From Nemertoderma westbladi (Eukaryota > Xenacoelomorpha > Nemertodermatida > Nemertodermatidae), in assembly GCA_032718475.1 (NCBI GenBank), contig JAUCBJ010008072.1:1-43321 (forward strand): a stretch of DNA of 43,321 bases, read 5' to 3'. This document shows positions 29,368 through 38,860 of the stretch, in pieces. The position numbers and the translations under genes were made by a program. Under the pieces are notes generated by a model. That model ran no database searches. It worked only from the letters and a program-made list of their open reading frames with translations, and had not been told where the DNA came from. Numbering within the stretch: position 1 is the stretch's first letter; each line of letters opens with the position of its first letter.

Positions 29368-30270
29368 ACAGGAGAGGTGATACTATAAAGGAAAAAGAGC
29401 AAGAAAGAAAGCGCCCGTTTAGACGCACAGCCCACCCACCACACACATATCAGACCATACACTACTTCCCATTGAATGATTGACATTTCATAATGGTAGT
29501 TGGCTAGCTTTGATGATATATTTATTTATTTAGGAGGGTGGTAGCTTTCGACGCAATCAAAATTCATCCCTATCCAGTGAAAAATAGATGCAAATAACAT
29601 CTGATTACTTCAAAAATATAACTGTATCGCTCAATTATATTGACTTTTGTTGTTTTTGACTAATTGTTTTTAGGCTAGAACGTAATGTCAGGAAAGAATG
29701 TCAGGAAAGTCTTTATTGGTTGGAAGATTGTAAACATAGATTTCTAAACGGTTATCGTGTGCGCTTCGTTCGATGCTAAAAATTGATGGACCTTGACCAG
29801 ATTTCAGTCTTTTTCTAGACGCGACAGTATTGTTTTGGTTCCGTCGTGGTCTAACATGATAATAACGTTGGTGACAGTCGTGACGTAAGTAATTCTCATA
29901 TAATTACTCTTTATTACAAGTAGGGCATGTTTTTTCATACACGCAAAGCTTCATTTCTTTACATCCCGTAGTTGTTTCATGTCGTTTACTATATGTTAAA
30001 GTAATGCGAAAAATCCAAAAATTAAAAAAAGATAACGATATAATATATTTTAGGTATTGATATTTACTTATTATAAATAATTATAAATATCAATTAGTAT
30101 TTTAATAATCATTATTTTCAATAATTATTAAAATATGTGTACATGGAATATCATTATACTAATGCAGAAAACTGAAGTTTATTAAAAATATCCATATATT
30201 ATAAAATTGATTTATATTTATTTAACAATATTAATATTTATTGTACATTATTAATAATACTTTAGTTTAT
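29368..30270. other. AT-rich intergenic DNA
   Basis: Nothing codes convincingly. A short direct duplication (aatgtcaggaaag twice near 29682-29708) and a very AT-rich stretch at 30000-30260 are the only features. Confidence 0.55.
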
Positions 30271-30405
30271 TTACAAATGTTTAGAGTTATATTCTTGAAC
30301 GGCTCGTAACAGATGTTCAGAGTACTTTGGGTGTATCAAGGGTACCTTGTATTTTGACCAGGAACTAGTCTGAAAGTCTGAATGTATCGATATTAAAGGA
30401 ATATA
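30271..30405 (-). CDS. Possible C-terminal exon next to the foldback element
   Basis: The minus-strand frame outside the left inverted arm reads YIPLISIHSDFQTSSWSKYK, then VPLIHPKYSEHLLRAVQEYN and a stop at 30271. The composition looks protein-like. The frame continues into the arm (LRGFCLEGDD), so either the arm inserted into an exon or the ORF belongs to the element. No family recognised. Confidence 0.25.
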   Translation of the reverse strand, partial: YIPLISIHSDFQTSSWSKYKVPLIHPKYSEHLLRAVQEYNSKHL

Positions 30406-31058
30406 AATATCGTCACCTTCAAGGCAGAACCCCCTAAGTCGATTTTTTTCGATTTTCATGTTTTTGACTTTTTGGGTAATTCGATATCGGCTTTTTCGTC
30501 TGGCAGAACCCCGAAGCTTTTCTACCAGCCATTTTTGAGTTATAAGCCAAAGACAGTTCCCCGTAACTTATGCCCACTTCGAGGCAGAACCCCACAAGTC
30601 AATAATTGGCTTGCAAAACACCGTAAATTCAAGTATATGAAATTCAGTCCACCTGGCAAAACCCCTTAAATCAGAAATAACAACCTGTAAAACCCCTTAA
30701 ATCAGAAACAATAGCCTGGCAAAACCCCGTAATTTATCATTTATATACTGGTTTGTATTGCGGCCAGGACACAAATATTAATGAGGGACACAAACATTAT
30801 TGAGGGACGCAAACATTATTGAGGGACACAAAACATTAATAGGGGTCCATGGTTGCCAATGGATATTAATATGAGCGATGGTGATGCTTGCCATCAGACG
30901 ATCAGATATATAAGTGATTAACTGGAAAAAATACTACCATGGGAACGTGAGCTTCGATCAAAGTACCGCCGTTTTGTATACATTCCATCTTCCTAATTAG
31001 ATGGAAATTAATTGAAAGTGACGTTCGGTTACGTTGTTCAGCTGCCTGTTTTGCTGCT

Positions 31059-31153
31059 ACCCCCCCCCCCCCCCCCTCCCCCGGCTGTTATACCCCCATA
31101 TTTTCAATTTACCTCCTACCACCACCATTCATGTTACCCCCCCCCCCCCCCCC
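31059..31153. repeat. Two poly-C runs
   Basis: C tracts at about 31060-31077 and 31137-31153, separated by short pyrimidine-rich sequence. They create a spurious proline-rich ORF on the plus strand. Confidence 0.9.
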
Positions 31154-31435
31154 ATTCCTGTCTCCCCCTCATGTTCATCATTTTTTTACCCCTACTCCTT
31201 CCCTTTTTAGTAACAACATCGTTTATTGTTTTGGTTAGAAAAACCATCTCTGTAACCTGATCCTTTCCTTCAATTTACAATAACATAGTTTATTGGTTTG
31301 GTCAGATTAATATGTTATTATTTATTGTTGTTATTTTATTGCTTGACAGTAATGATAATTGTAATACTGTAATATATTGTATGCGTATGGGTGGTAACAG
31401 GAATCATACTAAGTGCGAATGGCGATAGTGCCATG

Positions 31436-32153
31436 CCTCATTAATGTTTGTGTCCCTCATTAATGTTTGTGTATCTCATTAATGTTTGTGTACCTCATTA
31501 ATGTTTGTGTCCCTCATTAATGTTTGTGTATCTCATTAATGTTTGTGTCCCTCATTAATGTTTGTGTCCCTCATTAATGTTTGTGTACCTCATTAATGTT
31601 TGTGTCCCTCATTAATGTTTGTGTCCTTCATTAATGTTTGTGTACCTCATTAATGTTTGTGTCCCTCATTAATGTTTGTGTACCTCATTAATGTTTGCGT
31701 CCCTCATTAATGTTTGTGTCCCTCATTAATGTTTGTGTCCCTCATTAATGTTTGTGCCCTTGATTGATATCTGTCCCTCGTTTATTGTTTGTGTCCCTCA
31801 TTAATGTTTGTATATCTCATTAATGTTTGTGTCCCTCCTTAATGTTTGTGTCCCTCATTAATGTTAGTGTCCCTCAATTAATGTTTGTGTCCCTCATTAA
31901 TGTTTGTGTACCTCATTAATGTTTGTGTCCCTCATTAATGTTTGTGTCCCTCATTAATAGTTGTGTCCCTCATTAATGTTTGTGTCCCTCATTAATGTTT
32001 GTGTCCTATATCAATGTTTATGTCCCACATTAATGTTTGTGTCCTACATCAATGTTTATGTCCCACATTAATGTTTGTCCCCCTGATTAATGTTTGTCCC
32101 ACATTAATGTTTGTGGCGCTGATAAATATCTGTCCCTCATTTAATGTTTGTGT
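31436..32153. repeat. 18-bp minisatellite CCTCATTAATGTTTGTGT, about 39 units
   Basis: The unit alternates between tgtccctcattaatgtttg and tgtacctcattaatgtttg or tgtatctc variants. The final quarter is more diverged (tatatcaatgtttatgtccc, gctgataaatatctgtccc). Three to four units in the opposite orientation lie at 30770-30840, inside the same foldback-like element. Confidence 0.95.
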
Positions 32154-32880
32154 CCAAGTTGCTATAAGTTACTCTAGGTTGCCGGACGTTTTGGACAATT
32201 TGGTTAGCAACTAGCAAAGTAATTTGAGTAACATTAACTTTTAGTCTCCGTTATATGAGGCATCTTTTACAGCAACAAACTTCGCGTTTACATAGAGCAA
32301 CTTGATCGGCAACCTGACATGCTCACTAAGTTGCTGATAGAGTTGCTCAAAATGTTGCCACGTACTGTAGAAAAAACAGGTCTTTAATTATTCGTCATGA
32401 CGTACTGTAAGTGAACTTTACTTTAAATTTAACGTGGCTGTAACCCTGTAGCTAGACTTTGTTCTTACTGTAGAGTACCACCCATCATGGCTATATTTTG
32501 TACTTAGAGTTCCGCTTTCTTGAATCTAAATTTTGTTCTTATAGTTCTGCATTTGGCTACATTTTGTTCAATTTGTATTGATACATGATTCTAACTACAG
32601 TCCCGTACTTATTTTAGAAGCAATTAATACCAAAATATCAAAAACTTATGGAGCCCTTTAGAATTTTGAATTCAAAAATTTCCAACATGTGCGCAAGTGT
32701 GTTAGCTGTATTGTATGTGATTATTTGTTATTATTGCGTTTACAGGTAATACTAACACCTGATCATGTGCTAGTTAACATGTTAGATAGCACGTATTACA
32801 TAATAACATATGCGCACATGTATTACGTTCGCACTACGCACTAAATTATTAAGGACGCACGATACGCCTTGGATATAATT

Positions 32881-33075
32881 TGATATATTTTGCGTGTTTT
32901 TTGTAAAAATTCGGACTTATGGTGTTTTGCCAAATTGAGGATGCCTTGTTTTCTAGGCAATACCCCGCAACTATCGTATAGTTACGGGATAATACCAGAA
33001 AATGGTGTTCCCCTTTGTTTTGGCAAAACACCATAAGTCAGAATTTTTACAAAAAAACCGCAATATATTTCAAAG
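32881..33075. repeat. Long imperfect palindrome (about 195 bp)
   Basis: Left arm ttttttgtaaaaattcgg and then acttatggtgttttgccaaa (to 32934) pairs with 33018-33056 with one mismatch in 38 bp. Pairing extends outward through tgatatatttt/aatatatttca. The loop holds a second hairpin, cccgcaactat and atagttacggg, flanked by ttttct/agaaaa. The arm contains the same ggcaaaacaccataagtc motif found across the foldback element. Confidence 0.85.
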
Positions 33076-33264
33076 GTAATTCTAAATCAAAATGAAAGTT
33101 TAGTTATATGAATTCTATATATATTTAGTTATCAAAAAACACAATAACAAGTAAACTGAGGCATCTCTCTAAAAAATAAACAGTTTTTATCGATTATCTC
33201 AGAACTACAAAAATCGACTTAGGGGGTTCTGCCTTGAAGGTGACGATATTAAATATTAAAGGAA

Positions 33265-33809
33265 ACATTACATTAATTGGAATAATTTTTACAAGTATTA
33301 AACATCACTACTGTATATTTATAATTTTGTACAAGCCATGCACGCAGACCCACACCTGTTATTTAATCTCTAATGGAGACGTGGAGACATACAAAATAAA
33401 GAAATAATTAATTAAATTTAAACTCAAAACGATAATGATTTATGACCAAAATGCCAATGGCCTCCTGCCTGCCAGATACATTGTAAATTAATACTGATAG
33501 GTAGACAGGAGTAGAGGCAGCTATTGTATGTTTACTCTGCTGTTGCTGGGCATCTGGAGTGGGTGGGTTTTAATATCTGTAATTGTGTTTGATAAATAAT
33601 AAAGCAGGTAGTGATTGTCTGGGGGGGGGGGGGGGGATTTGTTCTCCACAACATACTTGGTTGGCATTCAGCATATCATCATACTATTTATAATTTGAGA
33701 ATGTATGAAAGTTACTATATGCCAGATTTAAGTTTTAATTATTTTGTTTCAATTTCTTATAATGCAACCAACCACCCACACATCCCATACACACCTAAAT
33801 AACACTACT
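33265..33809. other. Intergenic DNA with poly-G run
   Basis: No supported gene. A G homopolymer at about 33620-33637 opens a spurious glycine-rich ORF. Confidence 0.55.
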
Positions 33810-34260
33810 AATAATTAATTTGAAAATTATTTATAATTATTAAATATTAATAACTAAAATATATATCGATGTTTTTTAAAACTTTTTCGATTTTTGAATT
33901 ACTTTAACACATAGACTAAATTTTATTTTGTTTTATCCATGGGCTAATTCGTTTTCAGAAATTAATACTTTTTAGTATTAAATAATTAATAAATTATTAA
34001 TAACTAAAATATCTATCGATAAATTTTTTTACATTTTTGTTTTTTTACATTACTTTAACACATATACTCCAAATTTCCATGATATATCCACGGGTTAATA
34101 ATTGGTCACTAATATTTATAAGTATTAAATAAATAATAAATTACTTATAAATAAAATTTTCTTCGATAATTTTTTTTAATTTTTCGTGAAATCGGATCGT
34201 TTTGGGTCAAAGAGTCACAAAATATAACCCAAATTCTTGGGCTAATTTTTTCGACTAAAT
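33810..34260. repeat. Degenerate 150-bp tandem repeat, three units
   Basis: The phrases atatatcgat (about 33862), tatctatcgat (about 34011) and ttcttcgata (about 34161) mark equivalent positions. Shared text includes taataactaaaata, tactttaacacata and a variable wccAYGGGytaat segment. Strongly AT-rich and well diverged. Confidence 0.65.
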
Positions 34261-34389
34261 CTGTATTCAGCCCAGGGTGACCATTGATGACTTACCATGC
34301 TGCCACCACTATCTCCACCCAAACCACCACCATTGGCACCCAAACCATCGAGACGAGGGTGGAAGCAGTCACTCCCTACTTACAAGATT

Positions 34390-34624
34390 TATTGAGTAGG
34401 GAGAAGATTTGGTATGGAATGAGCAGCTATATGCCTGGAGCATTGGAGGAAATGGAGGAGGTGAGGATGGAGCACCTATGGACCTCGTCCCACTGGTATG
34501 TCCTGACCAGTCCCTCCATGAAGATCAGTTGGAGAAAGACAGAGTGGTAGAAGTTTATACCACCACCCCTTTTTCCCACACTAAAACTGGGAGACCCCTG
34601 AAGATTTCAGAGAGGAACCCTGGT
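34390..34624 (+). CDS. Possible exon with GTAAGT donor
   Basis: The frame reads EQLYAWSIGGNGGGEDGAP, then MDLVPLVCPDQSLHEDQLEK and VVEVYTTTPFSHTKTGRPLK to ISERNPG. The sequence then reads ggt followed by gtaagt at 34625, a good donor. A second frame over the same interval is also open, which lowers confidence. No domain is recognised. It may be the 5' partner of the open stretch at 34747-34940. Confidence 0.3.
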
Positions 34625-34721
34625 GTAAGTTAACCCTGGTGCTCCAACCACCCCCAGTCCAACTCCTAACCTCAGCGGTTTTTTCTATCCACTTTTTCTC
34701 TTATGCCACTTTCATTTCCAG

Positions 34722-34941
34722 TAATTATGGCAACTACCCACAATTGATTTTACCTCCATGGGCACCTCCATGATGTTGCCTTTGTCAGTTTTTCCCACCC
34801 GGATCATCTTTCTGATTTCATCCAGCGCAATCCAAATGCTGATGACAACTTGAGGCTCTCCCCGACAGTCACGCTGTTTCAACGCGGATCAGGTCGTATA
34901 TTCGAAACACATAATGACCAGAACATCATGCAGTCAGTGTA
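34722..34941 (+). CDS. Possible exon after ttccag acceptor
   Basis: After an acceptor-like ctttcatttccag (ending about 34721), the frame from 34747 reads FYLHGHLHDVAFVSFSHPDH, then LSDFIQRNPNADDNLRLSPT and VTLFQRGSGRIFETHND to a stop at 34939-34941. A TGA lies in frame just before 34747, so the join to the preceding exon would contain a stop. Composition is protein-like. Unrecognised. Confidence 0.3.
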
Positions 34942-35104
34942 ATCCCTGTATCATTGTTTTGATGTTTGGAGGGAATTATCACTGCGATCCTGATAAGACC
35001 GTGAAGTTTGTTGCCTCTAAGTTGAAAACACTGATAATGCGCTGAACATCATCAAGTCAGTGTAATGGCTCGAACGGGGGTTTTGTTGCAAGTCGATATT
35101 TTAA

Positions 35105-35310
35105 GAATAAGGGTGGTGTTAAATTCGCAGATGGACTCATGGTTGTGTCGGACATCCACTGCCTCTGCTATCCTCCTGCAAGGATGTCTACACATACTGA
35201 CCCTGGACCCTGGATCGGCACGGTCTTCATTTGCGCGATATGGGGCAGTGGAAACTGTACCATGCCACCTGGCATGCGTTTTGTGCTGCAGTGTGGCATC
35301 TGCAGTAAGA
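35105..35310 (+). CDS. Possible cysteine-rich exon
   Basis: The plus-strand frame reads GVKFADGLMVVSDIHCLCYP, PARMSTHTDPGPWIGTVFIC and GSGNCTMPPGMRFVLQCGIC, then meets gcagtaagat, a usable donor. It is GC-rich relative to neighbours and has six cysteines. The minus strand is also open here, so the call is weak. Confidence 0.25.
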
Positions 35311-35324
35311 TAGCAAACAGCCAA

Positions 35325-35400
35325 TCAGCCAACAACCGACAGATGACAACCGATAGCTGACTATTGACAGCCAAAAACCGACAGCAGACAACTGACAGTT
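35325..35400. repeat. GACAACCGACAG-type repeat, second site
   Basis: Aacaaccgacagatgacaaccgatag and aaaaccgacagcagacaactgacag repeat the vocabulary of 4079-4250. This points to a dispersed family rather than a local microsatellite. Confidence 0.65.
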
Positions 35401-35594
35401 TTCACTTTTCGGTCGATATATTGTATATTATATTAAGTGAAGAATTTGTATTTGTTTTATAAATAATGTGTATTTATTATATAGAATAAATTAGCCTAGC
35501 GCTGATGCAAAACCATGCAACTTTTGAACGCCCGCTTCAGCTATTTGTCAACGAAATTCAGGTAGTGCTTCATATTTGGAATCACTGAATTTGC

Positions 35595-36095
35595 CCACTG
35601 AATCTTAATCTGCATTCACGGAGGGTGGTTGATACAGGTGGTATTGTACCATAAAGCTCGGCGTTTGTCATGTGTTGTCTCCAGCTGATGTTTAGGGCTG
35701 CCCTTAGTAGTCTTGTGTAGCAACCATCAATTCGTTGTTCAAGTGATTTAGTCAGTGTCCAGGTCTCACCCCCGTATAAAAATACACTTTCCACTGTGGC
35801 TCGAAAGAACTTAGTCTTCAGGTGCCTGCAGAGACCGATTTCTAGATGGTATCCATTTTTGATAGAGCTACCCAAGCCTTTGCTTTCCTAACTTCTATGT
35901 CCTTTTTGCTACTCTCTATCCATGATCCTAGGTACTGGAAGTCGTCAACCTTCCTTAGTTGATTATTATCAATGGAATGGTTGTCAAGTTTCCATCAACA
36001 TTAAAAGTCATGAATTCGGTCTTGGTAGCATTTATATGCAATCCAACCTCCTTAGCAGCCCTCCCCACTTTATTTAGAAGAAGCTGTGCATCTTC
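35595..36095 (-). pseudogene. LINE C-terminal reverse transcriptase fragment, copy 1
   Basis: Minus strand: AQLLLNKVGRAAKEVGL, then ATKTEFMTFN, CRHLKTKFFRATVESVFLYG, GETWTLTKSLEQRIDGCYTR, LLRAALNISWRQHMTNAELY and TLRECRLRFSG. This is the RT thumb and C-terminal region of an APE-type LINE (YGGETWTLT is characteristic). The frame is broken between the first and second halves. It abuts the BEL/Pao-like fragment at about 36096. It is nearly identical to 41116-41625 but keeps a 10-bp segment deleted there (AELYG region). Confidence 0.8.
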
Positions 36096-36096
36096 G

Positions 36097-36621
36097 AGAC
36101 GTCCACCTCCGGTATTGAGAAATCGATATCGTCCAGGAACCGGTACTGCTCGACCTCGATGTTAGTTGGTCTCCTGGCATTTATATTGATCCATTCTATG
36201 ATCTGAATGGGATCTATGGTCTCCCCATAGTCACATCCCGGTGCTATCGCTGATATCTCGCACCGTCCCGTCCTCATCATCTCCAGGACCTCATCCTTAT
36301 TCGAGATAGTAGTTACCGCCATCTTACTCGGCCTCGTTTGTAACCCTATCTCCTCAGTTTCCACTGTTGACCAGCATTAATGTTGTGACTGATCGGCCGC
36401 CCATTCCTGTTATCTTCACTGGTACTACCCCGAGTAGTACTTTCCTCTTTCTTCTTGCTCCTGTCATGCTCCTAGCCATCGTTTGGCCTCCAGTCTCATC
36501 GTCTCCTATTGCTGTTTCTCTACACTCTCCGGATCTGTGTCCTTCTACCACGCATCGATGACATAGTCCGTTTGCGTCTGTGTAGGCTATATGATCTTGT
36601 TGTTGAACTTCGGTATCCGTG
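36097..36621 (-). pseudogene. BEL/Pao-like zinc knuckle and aspartic protease fragment
   Basis: Minus strand: LCHRCVVEGHRSGEC is a CX2CX4HX4C zinc knuckle. After a basic spacer comes VVPVKITGMGGRSVTT and LMLVNSGN, in the position of the protease D-(S/T)-G triad, here NSG instead of DSG. A frameshift or deletion follows, then VETEEIGLQTRPSK and a stretch to SIPEVDV, where the LINE fragment begins. Knuckle followed by retropepsin is the usual Gag-Pol order in LTR retrotransposons. The BEL/Pao assignment is by resemblance of the protease flanks and is tentative. RT, RNase H and integrase are absent. Confidence 0.6.
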
Positions 36622-36747
36622 TAGTTTATAAATATATCAATTTAGACTGTATTAAAAATGTCTAAGTCACTAAATAATCGGTATCCGTGTAGTTTATAAA
36701 TATATCAATTTAGACTGTATTAAAAATGTCTAAGTCACTAAATAATC
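36611..36747. repeat. 68-bp tandem duplication
   Basis: Cggtatccgtgtagtttata and the following text to actaaataat occur at 36611 and 36679 without differences seen. It lies at the N-terminal boundary of the BEL/Pao-like fragment. Confidence 0.95.
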
Positions 36748-37130
36748 TATGTCACTAAGGGTATTATTAATTATAATATTTGCGCGGTGGCCATGGGAGT
36801 TTATGTTGACATATAACTCTAGTTGATATGTAACTATTGTTTCTCTTGGGGGTAATTTACGCCATAAGCCAACTAAAGACTGCTTAGAAATGGTGAAGAC
36901 ATCAATTACCCTATTGAGGAGAACATTCTCAACCAAAGTAATTTGGTTAGAAGCATTCCAAAGACAAAGGATTAGAGGAATTTCTAAATCTCCCCTGATA
37001 AGAACTGCTTTTAACACTTCCTTGAGGTCATATTTGAAGGAAACAGACTGGGGGTAATCCTTGGCAGTAAGGGGATTTACTGACCCACTGAAAACCCCTT
37101 CTTCAAGATGAAATTGAAACAGAAACAGTT
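36730..37130 (-). CDS. Unrecognised protein-like ORF, possible single exon
   Basis: The minus-strand frame is open from an acceptor-like agggatag. It reads VELFLFQFHLEEGVFSGSVN, PLTAKDYPQSVSFKYDLKE, VLKAVLIRGDLEIPLILCLW and NASNQITLVENVLLNRVIDV, then a further 45 residues to TLSDIDYLVT and a stop. About 130 residues with balanced composition. No family is recognised. It sits between the BEL/Pao-like fragment and the second helicase locus and could be part of either. Confidence 0.4.
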
Positions 37131-37770
37131 CTACCTATCCCTAAGACAATCTATACATCATAGTATATTTTAGTACCCAAACCCAAACGGCTGTTTTAAG
37201 GGCCAACACCCCAATTAACTTGGTGTTGCTAGATTATTTTGCAATAAAACATTCAATAAATTTTAAAAAATACGAATTTTAGTAAAATAGTAGAATTTCC
37301 TATATTTATTTCATTAGACTAATAGGATGGCCTTTACCTGAACTTGACTGATTTTAAATTATTTTGCATTCATTATCAATAGGTCTGGGCCTGTTCTACA
37401 GGAACCTATTGTTCACCTAGCCAATCCCAGCCGTTCTGTTGCCACTGATGGGCACACCAGTTACCGTGGCATTGGCAAGACCTGCACCTGCATCACGACA
37501 TTGTAAACCACTGGAACAAGAAAGGCCCTAGGTTTGTCAAGGCTGCATACAAACCATACAGAGTCTTAGAGATCGGTATTCCTCATGGAAAATATGGGGG
37601 ATGACATTCGAGTTACATACCCATCCAAGTCATTGTATTTAGCACTTGAGATGGAAATGTGCCTCTCTAATAAACCAATTGTTGGTTGCCGTAAGTAAAA
37701 AATTAAGGGGGGGTACACCATTTTGGTCCAAAATATATCGAAATTTTTTTTATTACCTGTCGAAATATAT
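37131..37770 (+). other. Region upstream of helicase locus B
   Basis: Mostly AT-rich. A short frame at 37465-37605 reads WAHQLPWHWQDLHLHHDIVN, then HWNKKGPRFVKAAYKPYRVL and EIGIPHGKYGG before a stop. It looks coding but matches no family I recognise. Confidence 0.35.
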
Positions 37771-38575
37771 AGGTGGTGTTGAGGAGAGGAGGCAAGTGAA
37801 AGTATATGGCACAAAGAACCCCGATATAGTAAGGACCGAAGTTGGTGACCAAGAAAATGTAAAAATATCAGGTGTTAAGATAAACCAAGCAATTAAGAAA
37901 GATATTGCTTCAAATTCTCGTGAGATTGGAATACCAGAGCTCGCAAGATTTGCACTTGGTTACCCTTATACAAGATGTACAGCAGACTTCATCCACATAA
38001 GCACTCTTCCTCCTGAATATCGCTCCGGTGTGTGTGCAAACAAATCGAATGAACACATTGAGGGTTCATATGGCAGCTATATCTCAGGTATAGAATTGAG
38101 AAATCCCTTACCTCTTTGGCGCCACTTTACTCATAGCCAGCAGAGGCATATTCGAGAGTATGTATCTTCGGATTATAGGTTAGGGAATACTGAACGATTC
38201 AACATTCGTCCACCAGAAATTGTTATATTCAACAAGCTCATTGAGTATCATGAAATTTTCATCATAAAGAACAAATTACCATCACATTCTGTACATAATG
38301 ATATTCAGCAACAGTCATGGATAGATGGTTATAATACCATTGTTAAAATACGCAACTGTTCTATTAACAGGGCCATTGACTTTATAGAAAACCAACCCCA
38401 GAGAGAAGGCAAGGAAGAAATGTTAAATCTTCTTAAAGATATACAGGATGAAGATATTGATGGAAATCTCCATAAACGCTTTGTTGCACAGAGCAAAGAA
38501 ACTATTGCAGTAATACCTAATATAGGAGGAGAGGAGCAAGTCATAGAATTATATTCTTATATCACATCATTTTAA
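37771..38575 (+). pseudogene. Helitron-like pre-helicase domain, locus B
   Basis: The frame runs through VKINQAIKKDIASNSREIG, IPELARFALGYPYTRCTADF, IHISTLPPEYRSG, LPLWRHFTHSQQRHI, FNIRPPEIVIFNKLIEYHE and QQSWIDGYNTIVKI. The tail is acidic and basic, ending EEQVIELYSYITSF. It aligns in order with the locus A fragment at 16.7-17.2 kb, which establishes the family. An LGYP phrase followed by PPE, upstream of a PIF1 helicase, fits the middle of Helitron-like proteins. Here domain order is preserved and the helicase follows. The open frame extends upstream to 37646 but the homology begins near 37890. A frameshift at about 38575 leads to the next segment. Confidence 0.6.
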
Positions 38576-38860
38576 CTCTTGGGGAATTTACAACTGAATT
38601 AGATGTTATGGAAGTTGCTTCATTTCCAATAGCATTCCAGAACGCAGGTCTAATAGCTGATCATAATATTCCCACAAAGGAAGAAGCAAACACCATCCTC
38701 AAAAGATATGTAAATGAACTGCAAATCAGTGCAAATCAGTTTCAGAAATATTTAAATAATGCTAATGTAATGAGATTTTACTTTCAGGTGGTCGCATATC
38801 TGCAGATGTTCCTTCGGTTTCATACATAGCTCTGCGTGAGGAAGCCGCAGAATGAATCCT
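38576..38860 (+). pseudogene. Helicase-linker segment, locus B
   Basis: Continues the protein in another frame: LGEFTTELDVMEVASFPIAF, QNAGLIADHNIPTKEEANTI, LKRYVNELQISANQFQKYLN and a stop at 38827. A further in-frame TGA (38852-38854) interrupts ALREEAAE before the helicase. In PIF1-type transposon helicases a charged helical linker precedes Walker A, which fits this position. Confidence 0.5.

Larger units (their letters stand above)
30390..33264. mobile_element. Foldback-like element with 42-bp perfect inverted arms
   Basis: The arms at 30406-30447 and 33209-33250 are perfectly complementary over 42 bp (core ccttcaaggcagaacccc). A 12-bp direct repeat, ATATTAAAGGAA, flanks them (30390-30401 and 33253-33264) and may be the target duplication. 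Variants of GGCARAACMCCnnAAGTC recur in the left part on the plus strand (30423, 30502, 30583, 30612, 30655, 30686, 30718) and in the right part in both orientations, mainly inverted. Copies of the 18-bp minisatellite unit also lie inverted in the left part (30770-30840). No transposase is seen. The design recalls Drosophila FB/Galileo-type elements but is not assigned to them. Confidence 0.6.

Noticed and set aside
30472-30669. 65-codon plus-strand ORF
   Set aside because: Spans the recurring ggcagaacccc motifs of the foldback element; no coding signature.
31012-31260. Proline-rich ORF
   Set aside because: Created by two poly-C homopolymers.
31436-32153. CRISPR-like regular repeats
   Set aside because: The 18-bp units are contiguous with no spacers, in a eukaryotic transposon context.
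37465-37605. HxH in LHLHHDIV as a Helitron HUH replicase motif
   Set aside because: The surrounding residues do not resemble the Rep domain and the frame stops before the helicase protein.
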